A DNA stretch of 64,000 nt from Flammeovirga sp. EKP202 (GTDB lineage: Bacteria; Bacteroidota; Bacteroidia; Cytophagales; Flammeovirgaceae). A program made the translations under genes and the position numbers. Where the stretch lies: assembly GCF_014534745.1 (NCBI RefSeq), contig NZ_JACVVP010000039.1, positions 1 to 64,000 of the forward strand, read 5' to 3'. Below are positions 8,918-18,068 of the stretch, in pieces. The notes beneath the pieces were generated by a model. That model was given only the letters and a program-made list of their open reading frames with translations. It was not told where the DNA came from and did no database searches. Position 1 is the first letter of the stretch; each line of letters begins with the position of its first letter.

Positions 8918-11575
8918 TTACTTTACTTCAAAAGACGTTTCTAAACGAATATCATCTGAAGCGGCTCCTATCATTATTTTAAATTCTCCAGACTCCACTA
9001 CACATTTCATCTGTCTATTCCACAGACTTAAATCATCAGGAGTCAAAGTGAGTGTCACTTCTTTTTCCTCTCCAGCTTTAAGGTCAACTCTATTAAACCC
9101 TCTCAACTGGATAATTGGTGTAGCAACTGAACTCACAACATCTTGGATATATAATTGAACGATTTCTGTACCGTCTACCTCAGAAGTATTTTTCACTTTC
9201 AATTGTACGGTTAAGTTCTCATTTTTATCAATTTGACTTTTCGAAAGTGACAAGTCATTGTACTCAAATGTACTGTAGTTCAAACCATACCCAAAGGCAA
9301 ATAGAGGTGTACTTACTTCATCTACATAATGATGTGATGAGGATCTCTTGTGATTATAATAGAGCGGTAACTGCCCTTCACTTCTTGGGAATGTAATTGG
9401 CAACTTCGCAGATGGATTTACTTTTCCTGAAATAATATCAACTGTTCCTTGTCCACTTAATTCCCCTGCATACCATGTTTCTAAGATAGCGGCAGACTGC
9501 TCTACTTCATCATTTAAAATCAATGGACGACCATTTTGAAGTACTAAAATAATAGGGGTACCCGTAGCATGAATTGCTTCGATCAAGCCTTTATGATAGG
9601 TACCTAATTCCAAACTAACTTTATCTAAACCTTCACCCGATTCTTCAAGAGACTCCCCTACAACAACAACAGCAACATCTGAATTAGCCGCTACTTCTAC
9701 TGCTTCTTCATACATAGAGAATTTACTGATTTCAAAATCAGGCTTCACTTGCCAACGTAAACCAATACCGTTAGAATCAACTATACCAGCATGTTCCATC
9801 TTTAGTTTATATTGATGTCCTTTCTCTAGACGAATTGTACGTGTTCTTGTTACATTCCATGATTCATCATTCCAACAATCTATAAATAATGAATCCTCTA
9901 AGAATAATCTACCATAATCATCAGCAACCAATGCAAAAGTATATTCACCATCATATTTTGGAACAATATAACCTTCATACTTTGTAGAATAATTGGATGC
10001 ACTCACTCCAGCTGCAGGACTTAAATTATGCCAGTTACGAATCAATTCAGAAGTCACTTCCGTTACTACTGCATCACCTGTCAGATCTGGAGAATTGAAA
10101 AATTGTCTTGTTAAACCGCCTTTCTCACCGTCAAATGTAAATAATACTTCAGGATCAATATGTTCAAATGCATTGGCAGGAAGTTTAGGGTTTACATACT
10201 TTACATCATAGTTTGTATTCTCAAAAGCGTTTACGATAGAAATACCCTCTACTTCTTTAGGTGAGTAGCCTCCTAAGTTCACTTGATTAGCCATTTTACC
10301 AAGTACAGCTACCTTCTTTACCGTGTCAGACAAAGGCAAAATTTGATTATTATTTTGAAGCAATACAATGGATTTATGTGCTGACTCTAGTGCTAAGGCT
10401 TGATGTTCATCGCAGTGATAACGTTCTTCTTTTAACCCTTCATCAATGTATGGATTTTCAAACAAACCTAATCTGAATTTTACATATAATACACTTGCTA
10501 CAGCACGGTCCACATCCGCCATTGCTAAGGTTTTGTCTTCAATCGCATCTCTGATTGATTGTGCAAAAACTTCATGGGAATAATCATAAAACTGCATGTC
10601 CAACCCTGCTTTTATTGAATTTGCAATGGCCTCTTTTGGCGTTGCTGCAGTAAAGTGGCTGTTCTGTTGTTTGGCAATGGCTCCTAAGTCTGAAATCACC
10701 ATTCCTTTGAAACCCCACTCCTCTCTTAAAAGATCTTTCAATAACCAATCATCCGCTGCTGCTGGAATACCATCCCATTCATGATACGCGGCCATAGCTC
10801 CCAATGCTTCAGCTTCCATAAATGCTTTTTCAAAAACATATAAGAAATTTGACCTTGCTTCTCTTTCTCCAATATATACCGGAGAAGTGTTACTACCTCC
10901 TTCTGGAATACTATGAATACCAAAATGTTTAGGTTCAGCAACAATAGCATCATCTTTGGTAAGGTCATCGCCTTGCATCCCTTTGATGACAGCCACACCA
11001 TTTCTTGCTGCTAGATAAGGATCTTCTCCAAATGTTTCTTGAACACGGCCCCAACGAGGCTCTCTTCCGATTCCTAATACTGGAGAAAGTACCATATGAA
11101 CGCCTACAGATCTTGTCTCTCTTGCTACTGCATGACCAATTTTTTCCATTAAAAGCGTATCCCACATACTCCCCATCCCGATCGGAACTGGAAATGCAGT
11201 TGATTTCTTTCCTTGGTAACCATGCAATGCTTCTTCAATAAATAAAACAGGAATACCCAGGCGAGTTTCTTCCACAAAATAGCGTTGCATTTCATTCGAC
11301 AACTTGGCATTTTCAGGATAATAATCATGTACAGATCCCACACTTTTATCTCCTAATAGTGCTTTTGCTTTCTTTTTATCAATCGCCCCGTTTGAAGTTA
11401 TGGAACCGCCCGCATACATATCTAATTGTTGGATTTTTTCTTCCAATGTCATATGACTAACCAGATCCTGCACCCTTTCCTCAATAGGAAGTTTTGCATT
11501 TTTGTAGGCTGGTTTTTTCTTATTTACTCCCGCTGACATTAGAAGTAAAGAAAGACAAACAATAAAGTACTTCAT
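8918..11575 (-). CDS. Beta-glucosidase-like glycoside hydrolase family 3 with PA14 domain
   Basis: This exported GH3 enzyme probably releases glucose or a related sugar from the non-reducing end of beta-glycans; exact specificity is unknown. The 885 residues comprise a signal peptide (MKYFIVCLSLLLMSAG), the GH3 N-terminal barrel with nucleophile Asp296 in GMVISDLGAI and substrate-site motif EPKHFG, the C-terminal alpha/beta sandwich interrupted by a PA14 module (about 480-610, with LVADDYGRLFLED), and a terminal fibronectin-III-like domain (from about 790, NTSEVDGTEIVQLYIQD). PA14 insertions are a known variant of GH3 and are thought to shape the active-site rim. No lipobox or T9SS signal is seen, so it is probably periplasmic. 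It stands alone, well separated from the SusCD locus at 52-63 kb, with a long upstream gap. Confidence 0.9.
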   Translation of the reverse strand: MKYFIVCLSLLLMSAGVNKKKPAYKNAKLPIEERVQDLVSHMTLEEKIQQLDMYAGGSITSNGAIDKKKAKALLGDKSVGSVHDYYPENAKLSNEMQRYFVEETRLGIPVLFIEEALHGYQGKKSTAFPVPIGMGSMWDTLLMEKIGHAVARETRSVGVHMVLSPVLGIGREPRWGRVQETFGEDPYLAARNGVAVIKGMQGDDLTKDDAIVAEPKHFGIHSIPEGGSNTSPVYIGEREARSNFLYVFEKAFMEAEALGAMAAYHEWDGIPAAADDWLLKDLLREEWGFKGMVISDLGAIAKQQNSHFTAATPKEAIANSIKAGLDMQFYDYSHEVFAQSIRDAIEDKTLAMADVDRAVASVLYVKFRLGLFENPYIDEGLKEERYHCDEHQALALESAHKSIVLLQNNNQILPLSDTVKKVAVLGKMANQVNLGGYSPKEVEGISIVNAFENTNYDVKYVNPKLPANAFEHIDPEVLFTFDGEKGGLTRQFFNSPDLTGDAVVTEVTSELIRNWHNLSPAAGVSASNYSTKYEGYIVPKYDGEYTFALVADDYGRLFLEDSLFIDCWNDESWNVTRTRTIRLEKGHQYKLKMEHAGIVDSNGIGLRWQVKPDFEISKFSMYEEAVEVAANSDVAVVVVGESLEESGEGLDKVSLELGTYHKGLIEAIHATGTPIILVLQNGRPLILNDEVEQSAAILETWYAGELSGQGTVDIISGKVNPSAKLPITFPRSEGQLPLYYNHKRSSSHHYVDEVSTPLFAFGYGLNYSTFEYNDLSLSKSQIDKNENLTVQLKVKNTSEVDGTEIVQLYIQDVVSSVATPIIQLRGFNRVDLKAGEEKEVTLTLTPDDLSLWNRQMKCVVESGEFKIMIGAASDDIRLETSFEVK

Positions 11576-11777
11576 TTCAATTTAGTTTATTAGTTTATAT
11601 ATACTTGATTATTTAATGTTATCACCATTTAGGGTTTCATCTGCGTAATCATTAGGTACCTAAGTCAAACAATAATGATTAAAATAATGGCTTCTTTTTT
11701 TTCCTTTCAATTTTGAATTGTGACTATATATAAAATTTTTGAGTAAGAATATTACCTCATTTCATTTATAAGTAGTG

Positions 11778-11810
11778 TAAAGATAACGGGTAAGTAGCAG
11801 GACACTCAAA
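11778..11810 (-). promoter_or_regulatory. Possible promoter of the GH3 gene
   Basis: Minus strand TTTG (11810-11807), 21 bases, then TATCTTTA (11785-11778), one base off the TAnnTTTG box. It implies a 5' leader of about 195 bases, which is long. Confidence 0.4.
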
Positions 11811-12032
11811 ATTAAGTTATGAACTAAAACGTATATTTAGTGTACTATTTCGACATTTATCCTATTGATTATGGAGCTTGATGTAATGAAAGAAAGGTTC
11901 TATACACCAACAAGAAAAGTTTGAATTTGGTAAGAGAAGGAAATAGTATTGAATTATAGCTTGTTTTTATACTAGAATATCTACATTAAAAGTATTATAT
12001 CATGAATCCAGCTTGAAGGTGGTGAAATTACG

Positions 12033-12074
12033 ATAAAAAGAAACGCCCAACATATATTACTATATTGAGCGTTT
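12033..12074 (-). terminator. Probable terminator of mutS2
   Basis: A 14-bp stem between 12061-12074 and 12041-12054 is fully paired only in minus-strand RNA (two G-U pairs) and is followed by CTTTTTATCG. It lies about 190 bases after the mutS2 stop, farther than other terminators in this window. Confidence 0.5.
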
Positions 12075-12261
12075 CAACTTTATGAGTAACATAAAGTACG
12101 TAAATAAGATCTTTCACTTATTCACGATTTCAACCAGCTATGAAGACCAAAGGTTAGAAACAATATTTCCACTTTTGGTATATCAAATATATAAATATTT
12201 TTTAATACTGTTTACATAACAAATGTTAAGCAAACTGAATAAATCACTTGTTTATTAAGAT

Positions 12262-14676
12262 TTACCTCAAAGTTACAACCGTTACTCCTGCTCCCCCTCT
12301 ATCAGGATGATCGTCAGAAACGTTCTTGATCCCTCTAAATGACTTAAGATGATTACGGACTACCTCTCTTAAAGCTCCAGTTCCTTTACCGTGTAAAATA
12401 CGAACGGAAGTTTCACCGAGCATCAATGCTGTATCCATAAAATCATCTAATTCATACATCACCTCTTCTGCTCTTTTTCCTCTAAGATCAAGCTGAGAAT
12501 TAAAATCAATTCTTCTCTGCGTAAGATTTGATGCTGCACTTTGTGAAGACACTATATCTCTAACTTCTTTTCTAAATTCTTTCTTACTGATTCTCTCCAA
12601 ACGGTTTAATTTCACATTTGTACGGAGTGAACCAATAATAATTTCAGCTTCTTTGGCTGTCAAGGCAGCAACCTCACCAATAGAACCCTGTCCTTTTATC
12701 CTCACTGCATCACCAATGGTAATTGTACCACCTATCACCTCATAACTTGGCTCTTCTTCTTTCTTGTTGGTGATTTTCTTAGAAGGCTGATTACTATTCT
12801 TGAAGTTTTCAATGTTCTTACGAAGCTGTTTCGTCTTCTCTTTTTCAGCGTTGGTCTCTCTAATCTCTTTGATTGTCAACTCAATCTTGCGGTTGGCTGT
12901 ATCCAATACCTTTTGGGCATCTTTGCGAGCCTTATCCATTATATTCTGCTTCTTATTCTGAAGCTCGATTGATTTCGTTTCAAATTTCTCAGTAGCTGAC
13001 TTCAACTTCTGTTCTAAACGACTGACTTCTTTATTTTTCTTAGTGAACTCCTTCTTTTCTTCTTCAAGATTACGAAGCAATTCTTCCATATTGATCTTCT
13101 TTCTACCCGCTTTATGACGTGCAATGTTGACGACTTTCTTAGGTAAACCGATTTTCTGAGCAATCTCTAATGCAAATGAACTACCTGGCTGACCTTGCTC
13201 CAATTTATAGAGAGGACTTAGATTTTCTACATCATAACGCATGGCTCCATTCTGTAAACCATTCTGCTTTTCTGCATAAAACTTAAGGTTAGCGTAGTGA
13301 GTAGTGATCACACCCCACATCTTCTGATGGTTCATTTGCTCTAAAATAGACTCAGCAATCACACCACCTAATTCTGGTTCAGTACCCGATCCAAATTCAT
13401 CAATTAGCACTAACGACTTTGGATTACCTCTTTTCAACATGGCTTTCATGTTAGTCAAATGAGAAGAGTAAGTAGAAAGGTCATTTTCTAATGATTGATC
13501 ATCACCATAATCCATCATGATATCATCGAAAATACCCATCTTTGAACCTTCCATCATTGGCACTAACATACCGCATTGGAACATGTATTGTACCAACGCC
13601 ACCGTCTGCATTGCAATCGACTTACCACCGGCGTTCGGTCCAGAAATTAGCAATATTCTACCTCTTTCCTCGTCCAATTCAATCTTCTGTCTCACTACAC
13701 TGTCCTTTTTACCTTGTTCAGTGAAAGACCAAAGCAAAATAGGGTGAGCCACATGATACCAAGCGACTAAAGGTTCATCCACAATTTCTGGTTGAATTGA
13801 TTCTTGCAACATCGCAAAATTTGCCTTTGCATTGATAAAATCAATAACACCTAGATAGTTATTACCTTTTCTAAGTCCTGGAACTTGAGGTCGGATTTTA
13901 TGAGTGATTTCTGTCAGAATACGAATCACCTCTTGACGCTCTCTTAACTCTAAATCTTTGATAGAGTTATTCAGCTGTAATAATTCCTGAGGCTCAATAT
14001 ATACTGTCTGTCCTGTAGAGGAAGCATCATGCACGAAACCTGTTACATGACGTTTGTGTTCAGCAGGTACCGGCACCACAATTCTACCTTCACGAAGCGT
14101 TGGGATAGCGTCTTCTTTGGCATACCCTTTTTTCTTCATCTGTTGAATCACAGAAGCCGTTCTTGAACGAAGACTTGACAGTTCACGGTGTAAAGCCTGT
14201 CTGATTTTCACCAACTCAGGAGAAGCGTTATCTCTCACTTTTCCTTTGTCATCTAAAATCATATCAATCTCATGAAGGATCATAGTGTCAAATTCTACTC
14301 CTTCACTGATTTTGACTAATTCAGGATATAATGCAGGGTCTACACTATTGAAAAAAGTCAAACACTCTTTCAACGTTGTTAATGCTGTTTTTAAATCAAA
14401 AAGTTCTTCTTCCAGCAAAAAGGCATTGACGATTTCCACTTTGTCAAGGAAAAGACCTACATCAATAAAACCTGAATGAGGAAACGACTCCCCTGCCTCG
14501 TATATATTTACACACTCGTTAACCTGAGCGGTTCTTTGTCTAACAAATCTTGCATCTGAAGTGAAACGCATTTTATCTACAAAACTACGTCCTACTTCAC
14601 CATTACATTTATCCTTTAAAAGTTCTCTTAGCTTATCAAAACCAAGTTTTTCTTCTAAATTTTTAGGATATAACAT
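12262..14676 (-). CDS. mutS2: MutS2 family protein (ATPase with Smr endonuclease domain)
   Basis: MutS2 proteins bind branched DNA and limit recombination; in some bacteria they also split collided ribosomes. The 804 residues show the MutS core and clamp helices, the Walker A motif GPNAGGKS (Lys352), the Walker B region LVLIDEFGSGTEP, and HYANLKFYA. A long charged coiled coil follows (about 520-650), then a KOW-like patch (GDAVRIKGQGSIGEVAAL) and the C-terminal Smr domain with LDLRG (729-733) and HGKGTG (His762). All parts for ATPase and nuclease activity are present. The mismatch-recognition domain of MutS1 is absent, as expected. The gene has its own region, 152 bases from the DUF3109 gene, separated by that gene's terminator. 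Confidence 0.96.
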   Translation of the reverse strand: MLYPKNLEEKLGFDKLRELLKDKCNGEVGRSFVDKMRFTSDARFVRQRTAQVNECVNIYEAGESFPHSGFIDVGLFLDKVEIVNAFLLEEELFDLKTALTTLKECLTFFNSVDPALYPELVKISEGVEFDTMILHEIDMILDDKGKVRDNASPELVKIRQALHRELSSLRSRTASVIQQMKKKGYAKEDAIPTLREGRIVVPVPAEHKRHVTGFVHDASSTGQTVYIEPQELLQLNNSIKDLELRERQEVIRILTEITHKIRPQVPGLRKGNNYLGVIDFINAKANFAMLQESIQPEIVDEPLVAWYHVAHPILLWSFTEQGKKDSVVRQKIELDEERGRILLISGPNAGGKSIAMQTVALVQYMFQCGMLVPMMEGSKMGIFDDIMMDYGDDQSLENDLSTYSSHLTNMKAMLKRGNPKSLVLIDEFGSGTEPELGGVIAESILEQMNHQKMWGVITTHYANLKFYAEKQNGLQNGAMRYDVENLSPLYKLEQGQPGSSFALEIAQKIGLPKKVVNIARHKAGRKKINMEELLRNLEEEKKEFTKKNKEVSRLEQKLKSATEKFETKSIELQNKKQNIMDKARKDAQKVLDTANRKIELTIKEIRETNAEKEKTKQLRKNIENFKNSNQPSKKITNKKEEEPSYEVIGGTITIGDAVRIKGQGSIGEVAALTAKEAEIIIGSLRTNVKLNRLERISKKEFRKEVRDIVSSQSAASNLTQRRIDFNSQLDLRGKRAEEVMYELDDFMDTALMLGETSVRILHGKGTGALREVVRNHLKSFRGIKNVSDDHPDRGGAGVTVVTLR

Positions 14677-14756
14677 ATTTCAATTTTCTTTTTATAAAAA
14701 TGTATTCTACAAAGATGTAGAATGTATTTTGATTCTGAAAAAATTAATAACCAAAA

Positions 14757-14802
14757 GAAAAGCATGTTTGAATCCTCTCTTCTGATTACTCCAAACATGC
14801 TT
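14757..14802 (-). terminator. Terminator of the DUF3109 gene
   Basis: AAGCATGTTTG (14760-14770) and CAAACATGCTT (14792-14802) form a perfect 11-bp stem; the minus strand continues TTTCTTTTGG. It is 27 bases after the DUF3109 stop. Confidence 0.7.
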
Positions 14803-14828
14803 ATTGAGTTCTAAACAAACCCTATGTA

Positions 14829-15407
14829 TTATCTTAAGTTCTCTTTCATCAATTGGACTTCTTTTTCCAACTTCTCATACCATTCTTTTCCATATTTTGA
14901 AATGAAAGGCCCTTTCAAAAATTGGTAGACCGGTACTTTTAATTCCTTTCCTAATACACAAGCATCAGAGCAGATTTCCCATCTGTCATAATTCACCGCA
15001 TCGTAAGCATCATACTTGGTGATTCTTGCCGGGTATAAGTAACAAGAAATCGGTTTTCTATAAGAGACTTTTTTATCTAAATAAGCTTTCTCAATAGCAC
15101 AGTGCAGGTACTTTTTCTCATCATAGATGGCATAAGCACACTCTCTGTTATCGATTGTTGGAGTGGAATAATCACCTTCAAAATCTTTGATGTATTTTCC
15201 TTGTCGTTCTACTTCTGCAATTCCCTCAGGAGACATGTAAGGTTTTACTTTCTCATAAACCTCTTCCATTTTCTCCAACTCATCCTCATTCAACGGTGCA
15301 CCAAGATCACCTTCTACACAGCAGGCTCCTTTACATTTGTCCAAGTTGCAAACAAACTCCTCAGACATCATGTCATCACTTAAAACGACTTTATCAACTA
15401 CAATCAC
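14829..15407 (-). CDS. DUF3109 family cysteine-rich protein
   Basis: The family is common in Bacteroidota and has no established function; its cysteines suggest a bound metal or Fe-S cluster, as in the related YkgJ group. Here the conserved signature FVCNLDKCKGACCVEGD (residues 18-34) is followed by more cysteines in NRECAY, LHCAI, SCYLYPARI and EICSDAC, about ten in all in a 192-residue cytoplasmic protein. No signal peptide or membrane segment is seen. The start appears to be GTG: the upstream in-frame stretch back to a stop has no ATG, and MIVVDKVVLSDD aligns with the usual family beginning. It is a single-gene unit with its own terminator. Confidence 0.85.
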   Translation of the reverse strand: MIVVDKVVLSDDMMSEEFVCNLDKCKGACCVEGDLGAPLNEDELEKMEEVYEKVKPYMSPEGIAEVERQGKYIKDFEGDYSTPTIDNRECAYAIYDEKKYLHCAIEKAYLDKKVSYRKPISCYLYPARITKYDAYDAVNYDRWEICSDACVLGKELKVPVYQFLKGPFISKYGKEWYEKLEKEVQLMKENLR

Positions 15408-15552
15408 TTTTTTAAAAGATTGGTTATTATTCTTTTCACAAAACTTGAAACTGAATTCTAAAACAATTGTTTCAAGTTTATTTCAATATGCAAAAGTCGA
15501 ATATTCTGAATTAAAATGCTCATTATTGGTCGTTAACTTTTGAAAATCGCAT

Positions 15553-15582
15553 AAAAAAAGGGATTGCATTGCTACAATCCCT
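15553..15582 (-). terminator. Terminator of dapD
   Basis: GGGATTG (15560-15566) and CAATCCC (15575-15581) make a stem with an 8-base loop; the minus strand continues into a 7-base U-run. It lies 24 bases after the dapD stop. Confidence 0.85.
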
Positions 15583-15605
15583 CTTAAAATATGATCTAAT
15601 GTTAC

Positions 15606-16418
15606 TTATACAGAAACGTTATTGTCTCTTAAAGCATCATTTAATGAAGTCTTTCTATCAGTACTTTCTTTTCTTTGACCGATGATGATCGCACAACCTA
15701 CTGAGAATTCACCTGCTGGGAATTTCTTAGTGTAGCTACCTGGGATCACTACTGATCTTGGAGGAACATAACCTTTGTATTCTACTGGCTCATCACCTGT
15801 AACGTCGATGATTTTAGAAGAAGCTGTAAGCGTTACGTTTGCACCTAATACTGCTTCTTTACCAATGTGAACACCTTCTACTAAGATACAACGAGAACCT
15901 ACGAAAGCACCATCTTCGATGATCACTGGAGCAGCTTGAACTGGCTCAAGTACACCACCTACACCAACACCACCTGAAAGGTGAACGTCTTTACCGATTT
16001 GTGCACAGCTACCTACAGTTGCCCAAGTATCTACCATTGTACCTGAATCAACATAAGCACCAATGTTCACGTATGAAGGCATCATGATTACCCCTTTGTT
16101 TACGAATGAACCGTAACGAGCAATAGCGTGAGGTACTACACGAACACCTTTTTCTGCGTAATCACTCTTTAAAGGAATTTTATCATGGAATTCGAAAGGA
16201 CCAACTTTGATAGTTTCCATTTCAGCAAGTGGGAAAAACATAATTACAGCTTTCTTTACCCACTCGTTTACTTGCCAACCATCAGCCACTGGCTCAGCAC
16301 ATCTTAAAGTACCTTTATCTAATTCCTCAACTGTAGCTTTTACAGCATCAATATATTCTTGTTGTTGCAATAACGCACGGTCTTCCCATGCTTGCTCGAT
16401 TAATTGTTGTCTAGACAT
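15606..16418 (-). CDS. dapD: 2,3,4,5-tetrahydropyridine-2,6-dicarboxylate N-succinyltransferase
   Basis: DapD transfers succinyl from succinyl-CoA to tetrahydrodipicolinate in the succinylase branch of lysine and diaminopimelate synthesis. The 270 residues match the family length. The N-terminal helical part (WEDRALL) leads into a left-handed beta-helix of hexapeptide repeats (about 100-240), with NKGVIMMPSYVNIGAYVDSG, VHLSGGVGVGGVLEP and VEGVHIGKEAVLGANV. The late motif PPRSVVIPGSY is typical. It is a single-gene unit; 64 bases upstream an exact TAnnTTTG box (16483-16490, minus strand) lacks a matching TTTG at the right distance, so the promoter is only partly supported. Confidence 0.97.
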   Translation of the reverse strand: MSRQQLIEQAWEDRALLQQQEYIDAVKATVEELDKGTLRCAEPVADGWQVNEWVKKAVIMFFPLAEMETIKVGPFEFHDKIPLKSDYAEKGVRVVPHAIARYGSFVNKGVIMMPSYVNIGAYVDSGTMVDTWATVGSCAQIGKDVHLSGGVGVGGVLEPVQAAPVIIEDGAFVGSRCILVEGVHIGKEAVLGANVTLTASSKIIDVTGDEPVEYKGYVPPRSVVIPGSYTKKFPAGEFSVGCAIIIGQRKESTDRKTSLNDALRDNNVSV

Positions 16419-16573
16419 TTTGATTCTCTCGTCTTTTAGTTTGAGATATTTAAAAATCGTATAGCCTTATCAAAAGGCCACGCAAAAGTACATAATTTTG
16501 ATGTGATTTATAGAATGGTTATAGAATTTAAACAATAATATCACACATAGTGAAAAATATAACATTATGTTAT

Positions 16574-16606
16574 AAAAAAAACGGAATATTTTAACATCCC
16601 GTTTTT
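16574..16606 (-). terminator. Terminator of the downstream DUF1269-type gene
   Basis: On the minus strand ACGGGATGTT and AATATTCCGT pair around a short loop and run into eight U. Almost the same sequence follows the paralogous gene at 17353-17385, so the duplication carried its terminator. Confidence 0.8.
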
Positions 16607-16637
16607 ATGAAACAATTTATAGGAAATACAACTTGAA

Positions 16638-17195
16638 TTATTTCGTCAAGTTTTGTCCATTTTCAAATTGCTCCCAGTCTTCTTCAAACTTTTCCACTAC
16701 TGAACCAGAAAACTGATAATGATGCATCATTTGTGAGCCTGATTCTAAAATGGCTTCTACTTCCTCCACCCACTCATCTTCAACCACAGCAACGATTGCT
16801 GAAGTTCCTGGATGAATAGATTCTTTGATATCTTTCAGTAGATCTGTTGGTATGTTGAGTGCATCACTATTCAGCCATCCCGCAATAGCTCCGCCTCCTA
16901 CTCCTGCAGCAAGAGAACCGGCCAAAACTTGTGATGCAAAAACAGCAGCTCCATACATTGCTCCTACTGGGCCAACCAACATTCCAATTAAACCACCGAC
17001 TACAGCACCCCAGAAAGCATCACGACCTTCAGTGTCATGAAGTACTGTTTTTCCTTCTTTACTTTTTGTGATTACAGTATAAGCTTTTAGGTCGAGCTCA
17101 TCATTTTTTTCTTTTGAAGATAGAATTTTGAATTCTTCATCTGCTTTGTGCTCTTCATTATAGATTGCTATAATTAATTTCTTGGAAGTTTTCAT
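16638..17195 (-). CDS. DUF1269-type membrane protein with glycine zipper (copy 1)
   Basis: The 185-residue protein has three parts: an N-terminal alpha/beta region (KKLIIAIYNEEHKADEEFKIL), a central hydrophobic stretch (about 65-110) rich in Gly and Ala with a repeated G-x3-G pattern (GAVVGGLIGMLVGPVGAMYG, AAGVGGGAIAGW), and a C-terminal acidic domain with HPGTSAIVAVVED. This is the layout of DUF1269 proteins, whose function is not known; the glycine zipper suggests membrane insertion or oligomerisation. It is a close paralogue of the next gene at 17412-17969, with nearly identical length and motifs. Each copy has its own terminator, so they can be expressed separately. Confidence 0.8.
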   Translation of the reverse strand: MKTSKKLIIAIYNEEHKADEEFKILSSKEKNDELDLKAYTVITKSKEGKTVLHDTEGRDAFWGAVVGGLIGMLVGPVGAMYGAAVFASQVLAGSLAAGVGGGAIAGWLNSDALNIPTDLLKDIKESIHPGTSAIVAVVEDEWVEEVEAILESGSQMMHHYQFSGSVVEKFEEDWEQFENGQNLTK

Positions 17196-17352
17196 TTTAA
17201 GTAAGTTTGGTTAATTCTGATATAAAAAAACTCTATATAAATATCACTATTTTTTAATAATAACCACCACCAAAATCAATCATTCCTATTGAACAAACAC
17301 TTCATGATTGATTTTCAAATATTTAAAAATATCTTCACTTTTTTATTCACAT

Positions 17353-17385
17353 AAAAAAAACGGAATGTTTTAACATCCCGTTTTT
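17353..17385 (-). terminator. Terminator of the upstream DUF1269-type gene
   Basis: In minus-strand RNA ACGGGATGTT pairs with AACATTCCGT, followed by eight U. It is nearly identical to the hairpin after the paralogous gene (16574-16606). Confidence 0.8.
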
Positions 17386-17411
17386 AATAAGAGTAATTAT
17401 CAAATCATATA

Positions 17412-17969
17412 TTAATTCGTTGGGTTATTTACTTTTTCAAATTGCTTCCAGTCTTCTTCAAATCTTTCTACTACAGTATCTGAGAACTGATAGTGATGCA
17501 TCATTTCAGCACCAGAAGCTAAAACGGCTTCTACTTCATCCACCCAATCTTCTTCAACTACCGCTACAATAGCTGAGGTTCCTGGATGAATTGATTTCTT
17601 TATGTCTGTCAACAAATCTGTTGGAATTTTGAGCGCGTCACTATTCAACCATCCTGCGATTGCACCTACTCCTACTCCTGCAGCAACTGAACCTGCAAAT
17701 ACCTCTGCTGCGAACAAAGCGGCTCCATAAATAGCTCCAACTGGCCCGATAAGCATGCCTATCAAACCGCCGATCACTGCTCCCCAAAATGCATCACGGC
17801 CTTCGGTGTCATGAAGAACTGTCTTCCCTTCCTTGCTTTTAGTGACTACTGTGTAAGCTTTCAAATCAAGCTCATCTTTCTTCTCTTTGTTGGAAAGAAT
17901 TTTGAATTCCTCATTTGCTTTATGCTCATCATTATAAATGGCAACAATCAGTTTTTTAAAAGTTTTCAT
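17412..17969 (-). CDS. DUF1269-type membrane protein with glycine zipper (copy 2)
   Basis: This is the second member of the tandem pair. From the ATG at 17969 it is 185 residues, the same as copy 1, and the two align without gaps: KKLIVAIYNDEHKANEEFKIL, GAVIGGLIGMLIGPVGAIYG, GWLNSDALKIPTDLL, HPGTSAIVAVVEE and MMHHYQFSD. A longer reading frame starts 10 codons earlier, but the shared MKT(S/F)KKL beginning marks the true start. Differences are concentrated in the hydrophobic middle (FAAEVFAGSVAAGVGVGAIAG against FASQVLAGSLAAGVGGGAIAG) and the C-terminal tail. Function unknown. A local gene duplication is the simplest explanation. Confidence 0.8.
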   Translation of the reverse strand: MKTFKKLIVAIYNDEHKANEEFKILSNKEKKDELDLKAYTVVTKSKEGKTVLHDTEGRDAFWGAVIGGLIGMLIGPVGAIYGAALFAAEVFAGSVAAGVGVGAIAGWLNSDALKIPTDLLTDIKKSIHPGTSAIVAVVEEDWVDEVEAVLASGAEMMHHYQFSDTVVERFEEDWKQFEKVNNPTN

Positions 17970-18068
17970 CTTAGTACAAGTTTGGTAAAATATATTCAAT
18001 TGAGATATTGTATTATCTACACTTACAATTTCACATATTTAATGTACTTTTTTGATGACGAGCATCAC

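Larger units (their letters stand above)
11576..12261. other. 686-base intergenic region upstream of the GH3 gene
   Basis: No convincing reading frame or structured RNA was found. The part next to the GH3 gene holds a possible promoter (11778-11810); the other end holds the probable mutS2 terminator (12033-12074). The rest, about 11820-12030, is AT-rich without visible repeats. Confidence 0.5.

Noticed and set aside
10596-11343. Several frames of 60-90 codons on both strands inside the GH3 gene
   Set aside because: All fall within the GH3 coding region; the real frame has intact catalytic motifs, so these are shadows.
11820-12030. Small RNA or small gene in the gap before the GH3 gene
   Set aside because: No frame with a plausible start and length and no stable fold was found by eye.
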